Source: Mytilus trossulus
Taxonomy: Eukaryota > Mollusca > Bivalvia > Mytilida > Mytilidae
Assembly: GCF_036588685.1 (NCBI RefSeq)
Contig: NC_086384.1
Span: forward strand, 15,948,195-16,012,194
Length of the DNA: 64,000 bases
Reading direction: 5' to 3'
Positions 1-11,946 of the stretch are shown here, piece after piece; positions within the stretch are counted from its first letter, which is position 1, and each line of letters starts with the position of its first letter. The position numbers were made by a program, and so were the translations under genes. The notes under the pieces are model-generated. The model saw only the letters and a list, made by a program, of their open reading frames with translations, did not search any database and had not been told where the DNA came from.

Positions 1-2455
1 TTTGGACTTAAATGTAGACCAATTTGAAAACAGGACCAAAACTTAAGAATCTACATGCACAGTTAGATTTGGCATATCAAAGAACCCCATTTATTCAATT
101 TTTTATGAAATCAAACAAAAGTTTGATTTTGGACCCTTTGAGCCCCTTATTCCTAAACTGTTTAGGACCAAAACTCCCAAAATCAATAACATCCTTCCTT
201 TTATGGTCATAAACATTGTGTTTAAATTTAATAGATTTCTATTAACTTATACTAAAGTTATGGTGCAAAAACCAAGAAAAATGCTTTTTTGGACCCCTTT
301 TTGGCACCTTATTCCTAAACTGTTAGGACCAAAACTCTCAAAATCAATACTTTCCTTCCTTTTGTGGTCATATTAACCTTGAATTTAAATTTCATAGATT
401 TCTATTCACTAATATTAAGTAATGGTGCGTAAACCAAGAAAAATGCTTATTTGGACCCCTTTTTGGCCCCTTATTCCTAAACTGTTAGAACAAAAACTCC
501 CAAAATCAATCCCAACCTTCCTTTTGTGGTCATTAACCTTGTGTCAAAGTTTAATAGATTTCTGTTTACTTAAACTAAAGTTACTGTGCGAAAAAACAAG
601 AAAATGCTTATTTGGGCCCTTTTTGGCCCCTTATTCCTAAAATGTTGGGATCAAAACTCCCAAAATCAATCCCAACCTTCCTTTTGTGGTCATAAACCTT
701 GTGTTAAAATTTCATAGATTTCTATTCACTTTTACTAAAGTTAGAGTGCGAAAACTAAAAGTATTCGGACGACGACGACGCCAACGACGACGCCAACGTG
801 ATAGCAATATACGACGATTTTTTTTTCAAATTATGCGGTCGTATAAAAAGCACAGAAAAAAACAGAATATTTTGGATAAAAGATGAGTTTGTTTACATAT
901 TGTCTAAATATCACTAAAACAACTGATACCACAAGGGTATATATGTTGTGTACAAGTTATCATTTTGTACAAATTATAATGTGTACAAAAATATTGCACA
1001 AATTATAATTTTTATTTTTACTTTGTACAAAACGTGCCTGTACAAATTACAATTTGTACAAAATTTGACCAAAATTCACTTATAACATGTACAACAGTTT
1101 AAATATGAATTTTGGTGGAAATGCATTGATTCACACGTTAGAATTGGTAAATACCTGACCACGAGCTAAACCTTATAACAAAATACACCGTTTTTACACC
1201 CCAAGGATTCATTTTTTGTCAAAATCAAACTTAGTTTAATTTTGGACCCTTTGGACCTTAATGTAGACCAATTTGAAAACGGGACCAAAATTTAAGAATC
1301 TACATACACAGTTAGATTCGGCATATCAAAGAACCCAAATTATTCAATTTTTGATAAAATCAATCAAAGTTTAATTTTGGACCCTTTGGGCCCCTTATTC
1401 CGAAACTGTTAGGACCAAAACTCCCAAAATCGATACCATCCTTCCTTTTATGGCCATAAACCTTGTGTTTAAATTTAATAGATTTCTATTTACTTATACT
1501 AAAGTTATGGTGCAAAAACCAAGAAAAATGCTTATTTGGACCCCTTTTTGGCCCCTTATTCCTAAATTGTTCGGACCAAAACTCCCAAAATCAATACTTA
1601 CCTTCCTTTTGTGGTCATATTAACCTTGTGTTTAAATTTCATAGATTTCTATTCACTAATACTTAAGTTATGGTGCGAAAACCAAGAAAAATGCTTATTT
1701 GGACCCCTTTTTGGACCCTAATTCCTAAACTGTTAGAACCAAAACTTCCAAAATCAATCCCAACCTTTCTTTTGTGGTCATAAACCTTGTGTCAAAATTT
1801 AATAGATTTCTGTTTACTTAAACTAAAGTTACTGTGCAAAAACCAAGAAAAATGCTTATTTGGACCCCTTTTTGGCCCCTTATTCCTAAATTGTTCGGAC
1901 CAAAACTCCCAAAATCAATCCCAACCTTCCTTTTGTGGTCATAAACCTTGTGTTAAAATTTCATAGATTTCTATTCACTTTTACTAAAGTTAGAGTGCGA
2001 AAACTAAAAGTATTCGGACGACGACGACGCCAACGTGATAGCAATATACGACGATTTTTTTTTCAAATTTTGCGGTCGTATAAAAAGCACAGAAAAAAAC
2101 AGAATATTTTGGATAAAAGATGAGTTTGTTTACATATTGTCTAAATATCACTAGAACAACTGATACCACAAGGGTATATATGTTGTGTACAAGTTATCAT
2201 TTTGTACAAATTATAATGTGTACAAAAATATTGCACAAATTATAATTAATTTTGTATTTTGACTTTGTACAAAACGTGCCTGTACAAATTACAATTTGTA
2301 CAAAATTTGACCAAAATTCACTTATAACATGTACAACAGTTTAAATATGAATTTTGGTGGAAATGCATTGATTCACACGATTGAATTGGTAATTACCTGA
2401 CCACACACTAAACCTTATAACAAAATACACCGTTTTTACACAACTACAAAAGGCA
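1..2455. repeat. 1.25-kb tandem duplication with ~160-bp sub-repeats
   Basis: Two head-to-tail copies of a ~1249-bp unit: the text at the window start reappears from 1250. Each unit holds about four ~160-bp sub-repeats (ACCAAAACTCCCAAAATCAA at about 168, 327, 489 and 649), then a GACGACGACGCCAACG patch, then a tail of TTGTACAA motifs. The first unit has 12 extra bases in the GACGCC patch. Short reading frames inside are repeat artefacts. The left copy may continue beyond the window. Confidence 0.9.
924..1085. repeat. TTGTACAA palindrome cluster (unit 1 tail)
   Basis: Several near-palindromes of the form TTGTACAAATTA followed by its mirror complement; the same block recurs in unit 2 at about 2170-2330 and in inverted context at 8757-8945. 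Confidence 0.7.
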
Positions 2456-2507
2456 TTTTTTTGAGTATAAAGTAAACAAATAGGATTTTTTTCAAATTTC
2501 AAACATA

Positions 2508-2729
2508 TACTGTAAACCAACTTTTTTTCGCGAGCGATTTATTTTCGCGACTTTCGCGAGTAGAAAAATAACGCGAATATAAATCGTCGCGAATATGTCA
2601 ATCTTTGATCTTTCCTTAATAAACGTCATTAATTAAATCAGATAATCGCGAAATTAAATAGCCACGAAGTGGTCAAGAAAAGGTAAAACGCGAAATAAAG
2701 TATTCGCGAAAATAAGTTGGTTTACAGTA
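2508..2729. mobile_element. 222-bp MITE with 16-bp terminal inverted repeats
   Basis: Begins TACTGTAAACCAACTT (2508-2523) and ends with its exact reverse complement (2714-2729). The interior is rich in TTCGCGA. It has no coding capacity, so it is a non-autonomous DNA transposon; TA at both ends fits a TA target duplication. Confidence 0.85.
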
Positions 2730-2994
2730 TTGTACATTTATGTTCATTTAATGAATTAATCATTGAGGCAAATAATTCATATTTTGTCAAAGTTTTTAAA
2801 AGCAACACATATATCAAGTATATTTTTTTCATGGTCATGAGTCTGCCGTGGTACAAGTTTGCAACGATTGCAGTTCGTTAACGTTAGTATTGGTTGACTG
2901 TTAGAAGTTCAAATTGACTTAAGTACGAGCTTGTAAAAGTATGAAAAGACTTGCTTCCCTGGAAAGAAATATGATTTTGTGTTCAACTGTACAC

Positions 2995-4015
2995 TAAGTT
3001 ATCAAACAGGAGTGGGTAGGGTGACCCTAAGGACTCTCCCTATATTTCATTTGATCAGTTCTCATAAATGAATATACATGGTTTAATTTAAAGGTGGGGT
3101 CTCAACTGTTTCCAATTTCTCAATCAGGAGGGGTGGGGTGACTGCAGGGACTCTTCCTATATTTCATTTTATTGAGAGGTGGGGATCCCAACTGTTTCCA
3201 AGTTCTTAAACAGAAGGGTATGGTGACCACAAGGACTTCCCCTATATTTCATTTGATTTGTTATATAGTCCCATACATGAGTATATATATATGCTTAAGG
3301 GGTGAGGATCTCGAATGTTTCCCAAGTTCTCAAACAGGAAGGTGTACAGTGACCATAGGGACCCCCTTATAATTATTTGATTTGGAATAATATTATCTCA
3401 TACATAAATATATATGGTTTAAGATTGTGGATCTCGACCATTATTATTTCTCAAACAGGAAGGGGTAGAGTGGCCCCACGAACTCCATCTATATTTCATA
3501 TGATTCGTTATATTGTCCCATACATGAATATATATGGTTTAGGGGTGGGGATCTTGACCGTTACCAAGTTCTCCAACAGGAGGGGAGGGGTGAACCCCCT
3601 ATATTTCATTTGAATAGTTATATTGTCCCATACATGAATAAATATGGTTTAGGGTTGAGGATCTCGAATGTTTCCAAGTTCTCAAACAGGAGGATGAACA
3701 GTGACCATAGGGACCCCCACATTATTCCTTTGATTTGTAATATTGTCCCATATTACATGAATGTATATGGTTTAAGATTGGTGATCTCAACTGTTTCCAA
3801 TTTCTCTAACCGGAAGGTGGAAAGTGGACCCAAATATATATGGTTTAGGGGTGGGGATCTCGACCGTTTCCAAGTGCTCAAATAGGAGGGGTGGGTGATC
3901 CCAAGGGACTCCCTCTACATATTTCATTTGATTTGTTATATTGTCCACTACATGAAGATATATGGTTTAGGGATAGGGATCTCGACCGTTACCAAGTTAT
4001 CAAACAGGAGGAATG
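2995..4015. repeat. Minisatellite, ~120-bp unit, about 10 diverged copies
   Basis: Recurring blocks CTCAAACAGGAGGGGTGGGG, a CTATATTTCATTTGAT block, a CATACATGAATATATATGG block and GGGGATCTCGACCGTTTCC. Cores lie near 3002, 3120, 3205, 3332, 3452, 3572, 3682, 3805, 3878 and 3998. The short reading frames here are repeat translations. The array abuts the next repeat family directly. Confidence 0.88.
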
Positions 4016-4712
4016 GAATTCAGGGGCAGCAACCTAACAACAAGTTGTCAGATTCATCTCAAAATTTCAGGGCAGATAGATTTTGACCAGATAAACAATT
4101 TTATCCCTTGTCAGATTTGCTCTAAATGCTTTGGTTTTTGAGTTATAAGCCAAAATCTGCATTTTACCCCTATGTTCTATTTTTAGCTGTGGCGCCCATC
4201 TTGATTGGATGGCCGGGTCTTCAGACACATTTTCAAACTAAATACCCCAAAGATGATTGTGGCCAAGTTTGGATTAATTTGGCCTCGTAGTTTCAGAGAA
4301 GATTTTTCTAAAAGATTACTAAGATTAACAAAAAATGGTTAAAAAATGACTATAAAGGGCAATAACTCCTAAAGGGGTCAAGTGACCATTTCGGTCATTT
4401 TGACTTTTTTGTAAATCTTACTTTGCTGAAAATTATAGCTGTTTACAGTTTATCTCTATCTATAATAGTTTTCAAGATAATAACCAAAAACAGTAAAATT
4501 TCCTTAAAATTACCAATTCAGGGGCAGCAACCCAACAACGGGTTGTCTGATTCATCTGAAAATTTCAGGGCAGATAGATCTTCATCTGATAAACAATTTT
4601 ACCCATGTCAGATTTGCTCTAAATGCTTTGGTTTTGAGTTATATGCTTAAAACTGCATTTAATCCCTATGTTCTATTTCTAGCCATGGCGGCCATCTTGG
4701 TTGGTTGGCCGG
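4016..4712 (+). repeat. ~490-bp repeat family R8, left arm
   Basis: Contains GGGGCAGCAACCCAACAACG, the CAGATTTGCTCTAAATGC block and GGCGGCCATCTTGGTTGG, about 1.4 units. It is the inverted counterpart of 6327-7680, with the LINE fragment in between. Confidence 0.85.
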
Positions 4713-4716
4713 GTGT

Positions 4717-6315
4717 TTAGTGGCGAGGTTTATTACCTTTTGGTAAACAAGTAATAATCCCTTGTTTTTGTGTAACAGATAGTTCCCCTGTTTTTGTACC
4801 ATAATTTAAAGAATTTACAATAAAAATTTGAAGATCCTTCCAAAAAAATTTATAGAACTCTGCTGAAAAACCATCCGTTCCAGGGGTTTTGTTGTTTTTC
4901 ATTTTTTTCAATGCTTCTCCAGCTTCTTTAACAGTAATTGTACCTTCCAAGTTTTCTCTTTCCTGAGATGAAAGTATAGGAACATTTATATTTTTCAAGT
5001 CTTTTTTAAGATCATTTAAAGTACTTTTAGTATCCCTTTTTTTATAAAGATTGTCATAAAAATATTTAACTTCATTCAAAATATCTTTTTGTTTTGTTAT
5101 AATTTCCCCATTTTCTTTCTCTACTTTGGGAATAATTTTGCTCATAAAATTGCGTGATTCTAAGCCACAGAAATAATTAGTAGGTTTTTCCCCTTCCTGT
5201 ATCCATTGGACACGGGATCTTACTAATTTCCCTTTTAATTTTTGTGTTCGTAAACTTTCAAGCTCATGTTTTTTTGCTTCTAATGCGTTAATGGAATGTT
5301 CATCAACTCTTTCCTCTAATTGAGTTATTTCATTTCGAAGATTTTGTTCCCTTTTTTCGTCTTGCTTTTTTTTATAGCTTGAGTATGAAATTGTCTTCCC
5401 CCTAATTTCCATAAGAAGAGTCTCAAGCAAAAGCTGACAATTAATTCTAAAATGAATGTCTGTATTATCTATTTTGTCAATATTTTCCATATTATAAACT
5501 AAAGCACAATATTGTGTTTTCACTTCCTGAATTTTTTGCTTAATAGTATTTATATAGTCTATATCATATAATAAAGAGTTGTTAAACTTCCACAAACCTT
5601 TCCCCCTAATGAAAGGGTTAAATTCTAAATCTAGCAAAATCATAGAGTGATCTGACCGATAGCTTGGAAGTATATTACAATTTTTTAGACTGTTTAAAAA
5701 ATTTTCAGTGAGAAGAAAAAAGTCTAATCTAGCCTGTTTAAAAGGATTTCTCTTCCTCCAGGTGTATTGCTGTACATCTGGAAAAAGTTCTCTATACGGG
5801 TCTATCAAATTTCTTTCTTCAATAAATTCCAATACTTTTTCCCTAGCTTTCGAATTGTTAATATTCACATAGTTGCAATAATCTATACATGGGTTTTGGA
5901 CAAGATTGAAATCACCACAAATAACAAAGTATTCATTTTCAAAATCATCAATAACAGACATAATATTAGAAAAAAAATCAGGATTGTCTGTATTTGGTCC
6001 ATATAGACATACAAGAGTTATCTTTCTATTTTCTACAAGAATATCTAAAATTAAATAGTTTCCATTTATATCTTTTTTTTCTTTCAATACTTTGCATTCA
6101 AAATTATTATTGAACAAAATAGCTACCCCTCAAGAGTTTGAGCTAACAGATGAAAAATAACACTCATAACCCCACATAGATCTCACTATGTTTTCTATAT
6201 CATTTGTAAAATGAGTATCCTGAATACAATATATATTACAGTTCTTTGACTTCAGCATATCAAATACGTCTCTTCTTTTTAATGTGTTACGAAGACCTTG
6301 ACAATTAACAGACAA
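4717..6315 (-). pseudogene. LINE (L1-like) ORF2 fragment: APE endonuclease plus start of reverse transcriptase
   Basis: This is an interrupted non-LTR retrotransposon ORF2. It opens SVNCQGLRNTLKRRDVFD, typical of the start of an APE endonuclease. It then shows LYGPN, the catalytic block CGDFNLVQNP, YTWRKRNPFKQARLDFF and the SDH motif in LPSYRSDHSM. A linker follows (EGEKPTNYFCGLESR), then the reverse transcriptase N-terminus (NNKTPGTDGFSAEFYKFFW, TCLPKG). One in-frame TGA at 6130-6132, between SNS and GVAILF, interrupts the frame; a CGA to TGA transition would explain it. The 3' half is missing: the YADD catalytic box, rest of the RT and tail are absent, and the frame stops in flanking repeat at 4717. 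This copy cannot be autonomous. L1 versus Tx1-like placement is uncertain. Confidence 0.93.
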
Positions 6316-6326
6316 AATTTTGCAGT

Positions 6327-7680
6327 TTTAAGCATATAACTCAAAAACCAAAGCATTTAGAGCAAATCTGACATGGGTTAAATTGTTTATCAGGTCAAGA
6401 TCTATCTGCCCTGAAATTTTCAGATGAATCAGACAACCCATTGTTGGGTTGCTGCCCCTAAATTGGTAATTTTAAGGAAATTTTACTGTTTTTGGTTATT
6501 ATCTTGAATATTATTATAGATAGAGATAAACTGTAAACAGCAATAATGTTCAGCAAAGTTAGATTTACAAATAAGTAAAAATGACCAAAATGGTCAGTTG
6601 ACCCCTTTAGGAGTTATTGTCCTTTATAGTCAATTTTTAACCATTTTTCGTAAATCTCCATGATCTTTTACAAAAATCTTCTCCTCTGAAACAACTGGGC
6701 CAAATTTATCCAAGCTTGGCCACAATCATCTTTGGGGTATTAAGTTTAAAAAATGTGTCCGGTGACCCAGCATCAAACCAAGATGGCCGCCAAGGCTAAA
6801 AATAGATCATGGAGGTTAAATGCAGTTTTTGGTTATTTCTCAAAAACCAAATCATTTCGAGCATATCTGACATGGAGTTAAATTGTTTATCTGCCCTGAA
6901 ATTTTAAGATGAATGGGACAACCCGTTGTTGGGTTGCTGCCCCTGAATTGGTAATTTTAAGGAAATTTTGCTGTTTTTGGATATTATCTTGAATATTATT
7001 ATGGATAGTGATAAACTGTGAACAGCAAAAATGTTCAGCAAAGTAAGATTTACAAATAAGTCAACAGGACCAAAATGGTCAATTGACCCCTATAGGAGTT
7101 ATGGCCCTTTATAGTCAATTTTTAACCATTTTTCGTATATCTTAGTTAACTTTTACAAAAATCTTCTCTGAAACTACTGGGCCAAATTTTACCAAACATA
7201 GCCAGAATCATTATTAGGCTATCTTGTTTAAAAATTGTGTTTTGTGACCAGGCAAACCAACCAAGATGGCCGCTACAGCTAAAAATAGAACATAGGGGTA
7301 AAATGCAGTTTTTGGCTTATAACTGAAAAACCAAAGCATTTAGAGCAAATCTGACGGGGTAAAATTGGTTATCTGGTCAACATCTAATCTGCCCTGAAAT
7401 TGTTAGATGAATCGGACAACTCGTTGTTAGGTTGCTGCCCCTAAATTGGTAATTTTAAGGAAATTTTGCTGTTTTTGGTTATTATCTTGAATATTATTAT
7501 AGATAGAGATAAACTGTAAACAGCAATAATGTACAGCAATTTAAGACTCAAAAATAAGTCAAAATGACCATAATAGTCAATTGACCCCCCTAAGAAGTTA
7601 TTGTCCTTTATAATCAATTTTTAACAATTTTCATAAAATTTGTAAATTTTTACTAACATTTTCCACTGAAACTACACAGA
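6327..7680 (-). repeat. R8 repeat, right arm: about three tandem ~490-bp units
   Basis: GGTTGCTGCCCCTAAATTGG recurs near 6449, 6932 and 7429. Each unit also holds GGTCAATTGACCCCT-like, CCAAGATGGCCGC and CAAATCTGACATGGG-like blocks. The orientation is opposite to 4016-4712, so the locus is a large foldback. Confidence 0.88.
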
Positions 7681-7824
7681 CAAGTTCATTATAGATAGAG
7701 ATAATTGTAAGCAGCAAGAATGTTCAGTAAAGTAAGATGTACAAACACATCACAATCACCTTAATACAATTTTGACATGAACTGCCTGCTTCCTTTGTTT
7801 AATTCACATATACCAAGTTTAGCG

Positions 7825-7945
7825 ACACAGGCTCTTTAGAGCCCCTAGTTTAAACTAGATACCCCAATGATGTTTGTGGCCAAGTTTGGTTTAATTTGGC
7901 CCAGTAGTTTCAGAGGAGAAGATTTTTGTAAAAGTTAAGGCAGGT
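7825..7945 (+). repeat. R8 repeat fragment, plus orientation
   Basis: TGTGGCCAAGTTTGGTTTAA and CCCAGTAGTTTCAGAGGAGA match the R8 unit at about 4255-4310 in the same orientation, making a second orientation switch after the right arm. Confidence 0.7.
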
Positions 7946-8756
7946 CGCCAAGTGATGGGAAAAGCAAAGGGCCAAGTGAGCTAAAAATGATTATATTTGT
8001 AAAATGTGATATGAATCGTGAAAGATTGTGTACAGCATTTTGATGATCGTGAAAAGGATCTCAAAAGATTCGTTGCCACTTATTCGTTATTTCAAAAAGT
8101 CCATGAAATCAATCAAATCTGTCTTTAAACATATGATAATTTATATTTGAAATTGGTACATCAAAAGATTTGATTTACATGACTTATTCTGCTTCACTTT
8201 TGTTTGTGGAAAGATTGATGGTTCAATGCCATTGGGTCTGATGATTTTATATTACTACACCAACTAGTTTTCTTAAAAAAATAAAAGTCTGTCTGTCTGC
8301 TCTGCATAAGTTTTATGTTGTTTTATACACAGTCATAGATATTTATAAAACAAAGATCCTTGTTGAAAAAAACATTGATAAAAAACGGAAGAAAAACACC
8401 TGACATATTCCTGACCAAATGGGGTGATTAATCTCGCTTTCTTTCTGGGATATTTATTTGTCTAAAAGTCTAACTGAAGCAGTGAAATACACATGTTTAT
8501 TCACAGCAACGGTTCCTGAGCTTCAACGTCCACTATGTGAAGCAGTTTAAAAAATGCTTGTAAAACAGGTCGTCATGGATTTGAGAGTCAAAAGATGGTT
8601 TGCAATACCCTATTCCATAAATCACTAGATCACCTGCTCAAACGAATGTTATAGAACTTCTTTTGATTTTTTTTAACTTAGGTGTACTGTGTGGTCATTT
8701 AATAGCAATTAGATAATGTATATCAATGCTTTTTTCACCAAAATCTATATAATAAA
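7946..8756. other. Unassigned intergenic stretch
   Basis: No coding frame, inverted repeat or recognised repeat seen. Missing EEF1AKMT4 exons were looked for here on the minus strand and not found. Confidence 0.5.
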
Positions 8757-8945
8757 TTATTGTACAAGTTATAAGTGAATGTTTTTCCATTTTTGTACAA
8801 ATTGTAATTTGTACAAGCACTTTTTGTACAAATTATAATTTGTACAAAGTCAAAATACAATTATAATTTGTGCACCATTTTTGTACAAATTATAATTTGT
8901 ACAAACATTGACAAAATGATATTAAACTTGTACACAACATATATA
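8757..8945. repeat. Cluster of 24-bp TTGTACAA palindromes
   Basis: Two perfect 24-bp palindromes (8824-8847 and 8881-8904) and one with a single central change (8793-8816). All are built as TTGTACAAATTA plus its reverse complement. This is the inverted counterpart of the unit tails at 0.9 and 2.2 kb, so it may be the opposite end of the same element family. Confidence 0.8.
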
Positions 8946-9140
8946 TGGCAAAACCATACATCTCAATAGATTAAATAATAATTTTCAAAAAGCACAAAAA
9001 GACTCACATATTAAATCTGAACTTTTAAAACTAAGCAATAGATGGTTTTTTTTTTATGTATTCTTGATTTTTTTTTTATCTTAATGATATTCTATTTCAA
9101 AAGCAAGACCATACAATATATTAGTAAAGACAGACACATT

Positions 9141-9290
9141 TTGTTTTCATAATTCAACCCCTTAAATGCTTTAATCTGGATATTTACACCTGACTTAGCA
9201 CATTTTCAATTGTTTTGTTTTCGTAATTCAACCCCTACAATGCTTTAATTTGAATATTTTTACCTGAGTCAGCACATTTTCGATTGTTTT
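9141..9290. repeat. 74-bp tandem duplication over the EEF1AKMT4 exon 2 donor
   Basis: The block from 9141 repeats from 9215 (AATTCAACCCC, ATGCTTTAAT and AGCACATTTTC in both). It covers the last ~26 exon bases, the splice donor and ~48 intron bases. The distal copy (9141-9214) keeps a GT donor, read on the minus strand as AAGTCAG then GTGTAA. Confidence 0.85.
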
Positions 9291-9550
9291 CTCTGTTTCT
9301 TCACTAATATTCCATGGATCTTTTTCATGAACCATCAAAGCGTCAAGTGTCCCTTTCTCTAAGACCACATCAAATGTTTCTGGTTCATATGTCATATTGA
9401 GAATGTCCATAACTTCCCATGACATGCCAGGATACTTCTGTTGGCATTTGTTCCTCATGTTCTCAATAACAACGGGAGAATAATCTGTATTTGTGATATT
9501 TAAGAAGCCATCTTGATACATGTCTTCGCTCATTAAACTGTTGCCACAAC
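9264..9550 (-). CDS. EEF1AKMT4: EEF1AKMT4 coding exon 2
   Basis: The acceptor is ATACATAG|GTTGTGGC and the donor CAG|GTAAAAAT; it ends in phase 0 after VLTQ. It holds the CGNS half of motif I and the EKGTLDAL block. Confidence 0.88.
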
Positions 9551-10589
9551 CTATGTATATAACATGTAAAAAAGAAATTACAAATAAAAGTGAAACAATA
9601 CCTGGTAAATCTGTAGTACAATAGAGTCCCTGAAAAGGATACCTCAGGTATACAGGGTTGTTATTATAAAGCACATAAAATTTAGATAGTCTTATAACAT
9701 ATATAAGTTTTGTTGTTATAAGACTTTCTACATATAAATTTATGAAATAAGGTCATTAAAATTGGATATTTATATGAATAGAATTATTTCAAATGTCAAT
9801 AAAGAGCTACATAATGTACATTGTATGCCACAAGCCCATGATACACCTGTCACTTTTTCAACCAATAGAGTTCCATTATAATTACTCCACTCAATTTAAT
9901 ATCAGGTATTTATAAAAAAAAAAAGTAATGGGAGCTTATTTTAAAAGATACAAGCAATTTACCAAAGTTTCAAGAAATTGGTTAAAAAATTAAAATACAG
10001 ATAACAGTAAAACTAAAAAAATAAATCCAATAAACAGGTGTATAAACATTTAAGAATAACAGACTGAGCAATTGTATTTTTTTAATGGTCACATGAATGT
10101 GGAGTAAATGAAGATGTGTGTTTGTGTGTGTATACTCATTGATGCATGTAATGAAGGGGATGTGTTTACATACATGTATATAATATATGATGTAAGTAAC
10201 AAATGAATAGCAGGAATCACTACAGCGCAGGAAATGCTAACCATTTAAGGACATCTGAGCTGAACTTGTTTTAATGGAGTTCATGTTGATCATTCGTTAG
10301 GGTGTTTTTATGCTCCTCTCGATGTTGTTGTTTGTCTGTTTACTTTCATTACTTTTGGCAAATCTTTGTTCATCTTTGACACATGTTTGACAAATGATTT
10401 TTCAGGTCTTTGTTTAAGAATCACACCCTCACCTAATATAAGAATTTTGTCAGCTGTTTTAATGTCATCTTTCAGTAAATGTTTGAATGCTTCATAATCA
10501 GAAAACCAGTCAAAAGCTTTTTCTTTAGAATAACGATCATCCCAATATGACTTGTCCCGATAATCTGTATTTCTGTCTGGTAACTCCAT
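9264..10589 (-). CDS. EEF1AKMT4: EEF1A lysine methyltransferase 4-like, first two coding exons (partial)
   Basis: A predicted SAM-dependent methyltransferase related to EEF1AKMT4, which methylates a lysine of elongation factor eEF1A. Coding exons are 10589-10433 and 9550-9264. The start MELPDRNTDYRDKSYWDDRY matches the family N-terminus. SAM motif I, ILILGCGNS, is formed exactly across the intron. Next come NTDYSPVVIENM, the acidic-loop region VMDILN and FDVVLEKGTLDAL, a family hallmark. The 444 bases give 148 aa in frame; vertebrate proteins are about 255 aa, so the C-terminal third is missing. No later exon is visible between 1 and 9263 on the minus strand. Either a long repeat-filled intron leads out of the window or the locus is truncated. 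The exon 2 donor lies in a 74-bp tandem duplication. Identity confident, completeness not. Confidence 0.88.
9551..10432 (-). other. EEF1AKMT4 intron 1
   Basis: About 0.88 kb, AT-rich, with a TG run near 10110-10130. No repeat family recognised. Confidence 0.7.
10433..10589 (-). CDS. EEF1AKMT4: EEF1AKMT4 coding exon 1
   Basis: ATG at 10589-10587 follows an untranslated reading-frame extension. The exon ends in phase 1 at LG, with donor G|GTGAGGG at 10432. It carries the N-terminal YWDDRY block and the first half of SAM motif I. Confidence 0.88.
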
Positions 10590-10861
10590 CTGCAAATCAA
10601 ATTTTAAATATATAATAAAAAGATGGTTTAATACATTTAACACCTTCTAAACATGCCTTTTTCTATCATGTCTATAGTTACTTATAACCATTAACATGAT
10701 TAATATTTTATATTTAGCATTGTGTGTACTCACTAGTGGTAAATGCCTCCCTTATCCAAAGAACACCTTGAAGGCTGCAAGGATTATCCGATAGAGTGGC
10801 ATCCTTGTACACTCCCTATCAGGAATAATTATAATGTGTCACTAATGTATAAATATACCAC
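10590..10861. other. Upstream of EEF1AKMT4
   Basis: Likely 5' UTR and promoter by position only; no clear motif. Confidence 0.4.
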
Positions 10862-11097
10862 AATTATGGATTTTATTCACCCTCTATGGATCTGTAGGTT
10901 AACCGTATAACAAATTTAAAGCAAGCTGTACTTTTTGAGCTGCGTTTTGTTGAAAAATACACCAAAAAACAACAACATCAATACATGATGTCACCATTAA
11001 AGCGTCATGAACCCCTATGAAATTTACTAACTCCCTAGGGTATCACGTCTTTAAACCAATCACAACATGATAATTTACCTGTGGTACAATAAGTACC
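10862..11097. repeat. Direct repeat R7, copy 1
   Basis: Shares GGATTTTATTCACCCTCT, GCGTCATGAACCCCTATGAA and AAACCAATCACAA blocks, in the same order, with copy 2 at 11535-11812. Confidence 0.8.
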
Positions 11098-11534
11098 GAT
11101 TATCAGGTTATCTGCATGTTGATATCTTTAAATATCAGCTGCGATGTCAAGCAGCTAATATTTTACAATATCAGTATGCAAATAATCTGATAATCGATTT
11201 ATCAGGCTATATTTGAGTGTTTCAGAAGTGTTTTCTTTGTTTCATCAGCACACAAAAGATGACTTGATAAGTTCGGGTCAAAGTTATTAATGTCGGTCCA
11301 AACATAATGATGTCGCTGATACATTTTTGTATGTCCTGGTCAAAGTTATTAAGGCCAGGTCAACATGTTTGACATCACAAAGACATGATACAGAATAATA
11401 TTAAGAGCTGAACAGAGTGATGTAGACACTGAGTGGGACGACCAATAATATAAGATATATGGTTAGCTACTGACCCCATACGGATCCATAGAGGGTTAGT
11501 AAAATCCATTGGGGTGAGGTCGAAAGCCAAGTCC
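11098..11534. other. Spacer between R7 copies
   Basis: Contains GATTATCAGG and GTTATTAA-GTC short echoes, but no gene. The end (GGATCCATAGAGGGTTAG) resembles R7 terminal sequence in inverted sense. Confidence 0.4.
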
Positions 11535-11812
11535 TCTATGGATTTTATTCACCCTCTCTGAATCCCTAGGGGGTTAGTACAAAATGTAGTTAACTGTATA
11601 ACGATTTTATCACACGCTGGACTTTTTCTGCTGCATTTTATTAAAAAATAAACAACGATACAGAAAAACATTAACAAATGACGTCACCATTAAAGCATCA
11701 TGAACCCCCTATGAAATTTACAAACCCCATACGGTCTCATAGGAGGTCACCATGTGACAGCATTAAACCAATCACAATGCGATATTTTACCCGTGGTGCA
11801 ATAAAAGTCCTG
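11535..11812. repeat. Direct repeat R7, copy 2
   Basis: Same block order as 10862-11097, somewhat longer; includes AATGACGTCACCATTAAAGC, a CRE-like TGACGTCA. Confidence 0.8.
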
Positions 11813-11946
11813 AATGTTACTTACAAAATGTAAAGACTTACATTCCATACCAACCAAATAAAACAGCCCAATATACGATAAGAAAAGAAGCAGGTTAGAT
11901 ATCTCCGGTTGCACGTGTAACAGTGTAATGACAAACTATTTAGATT

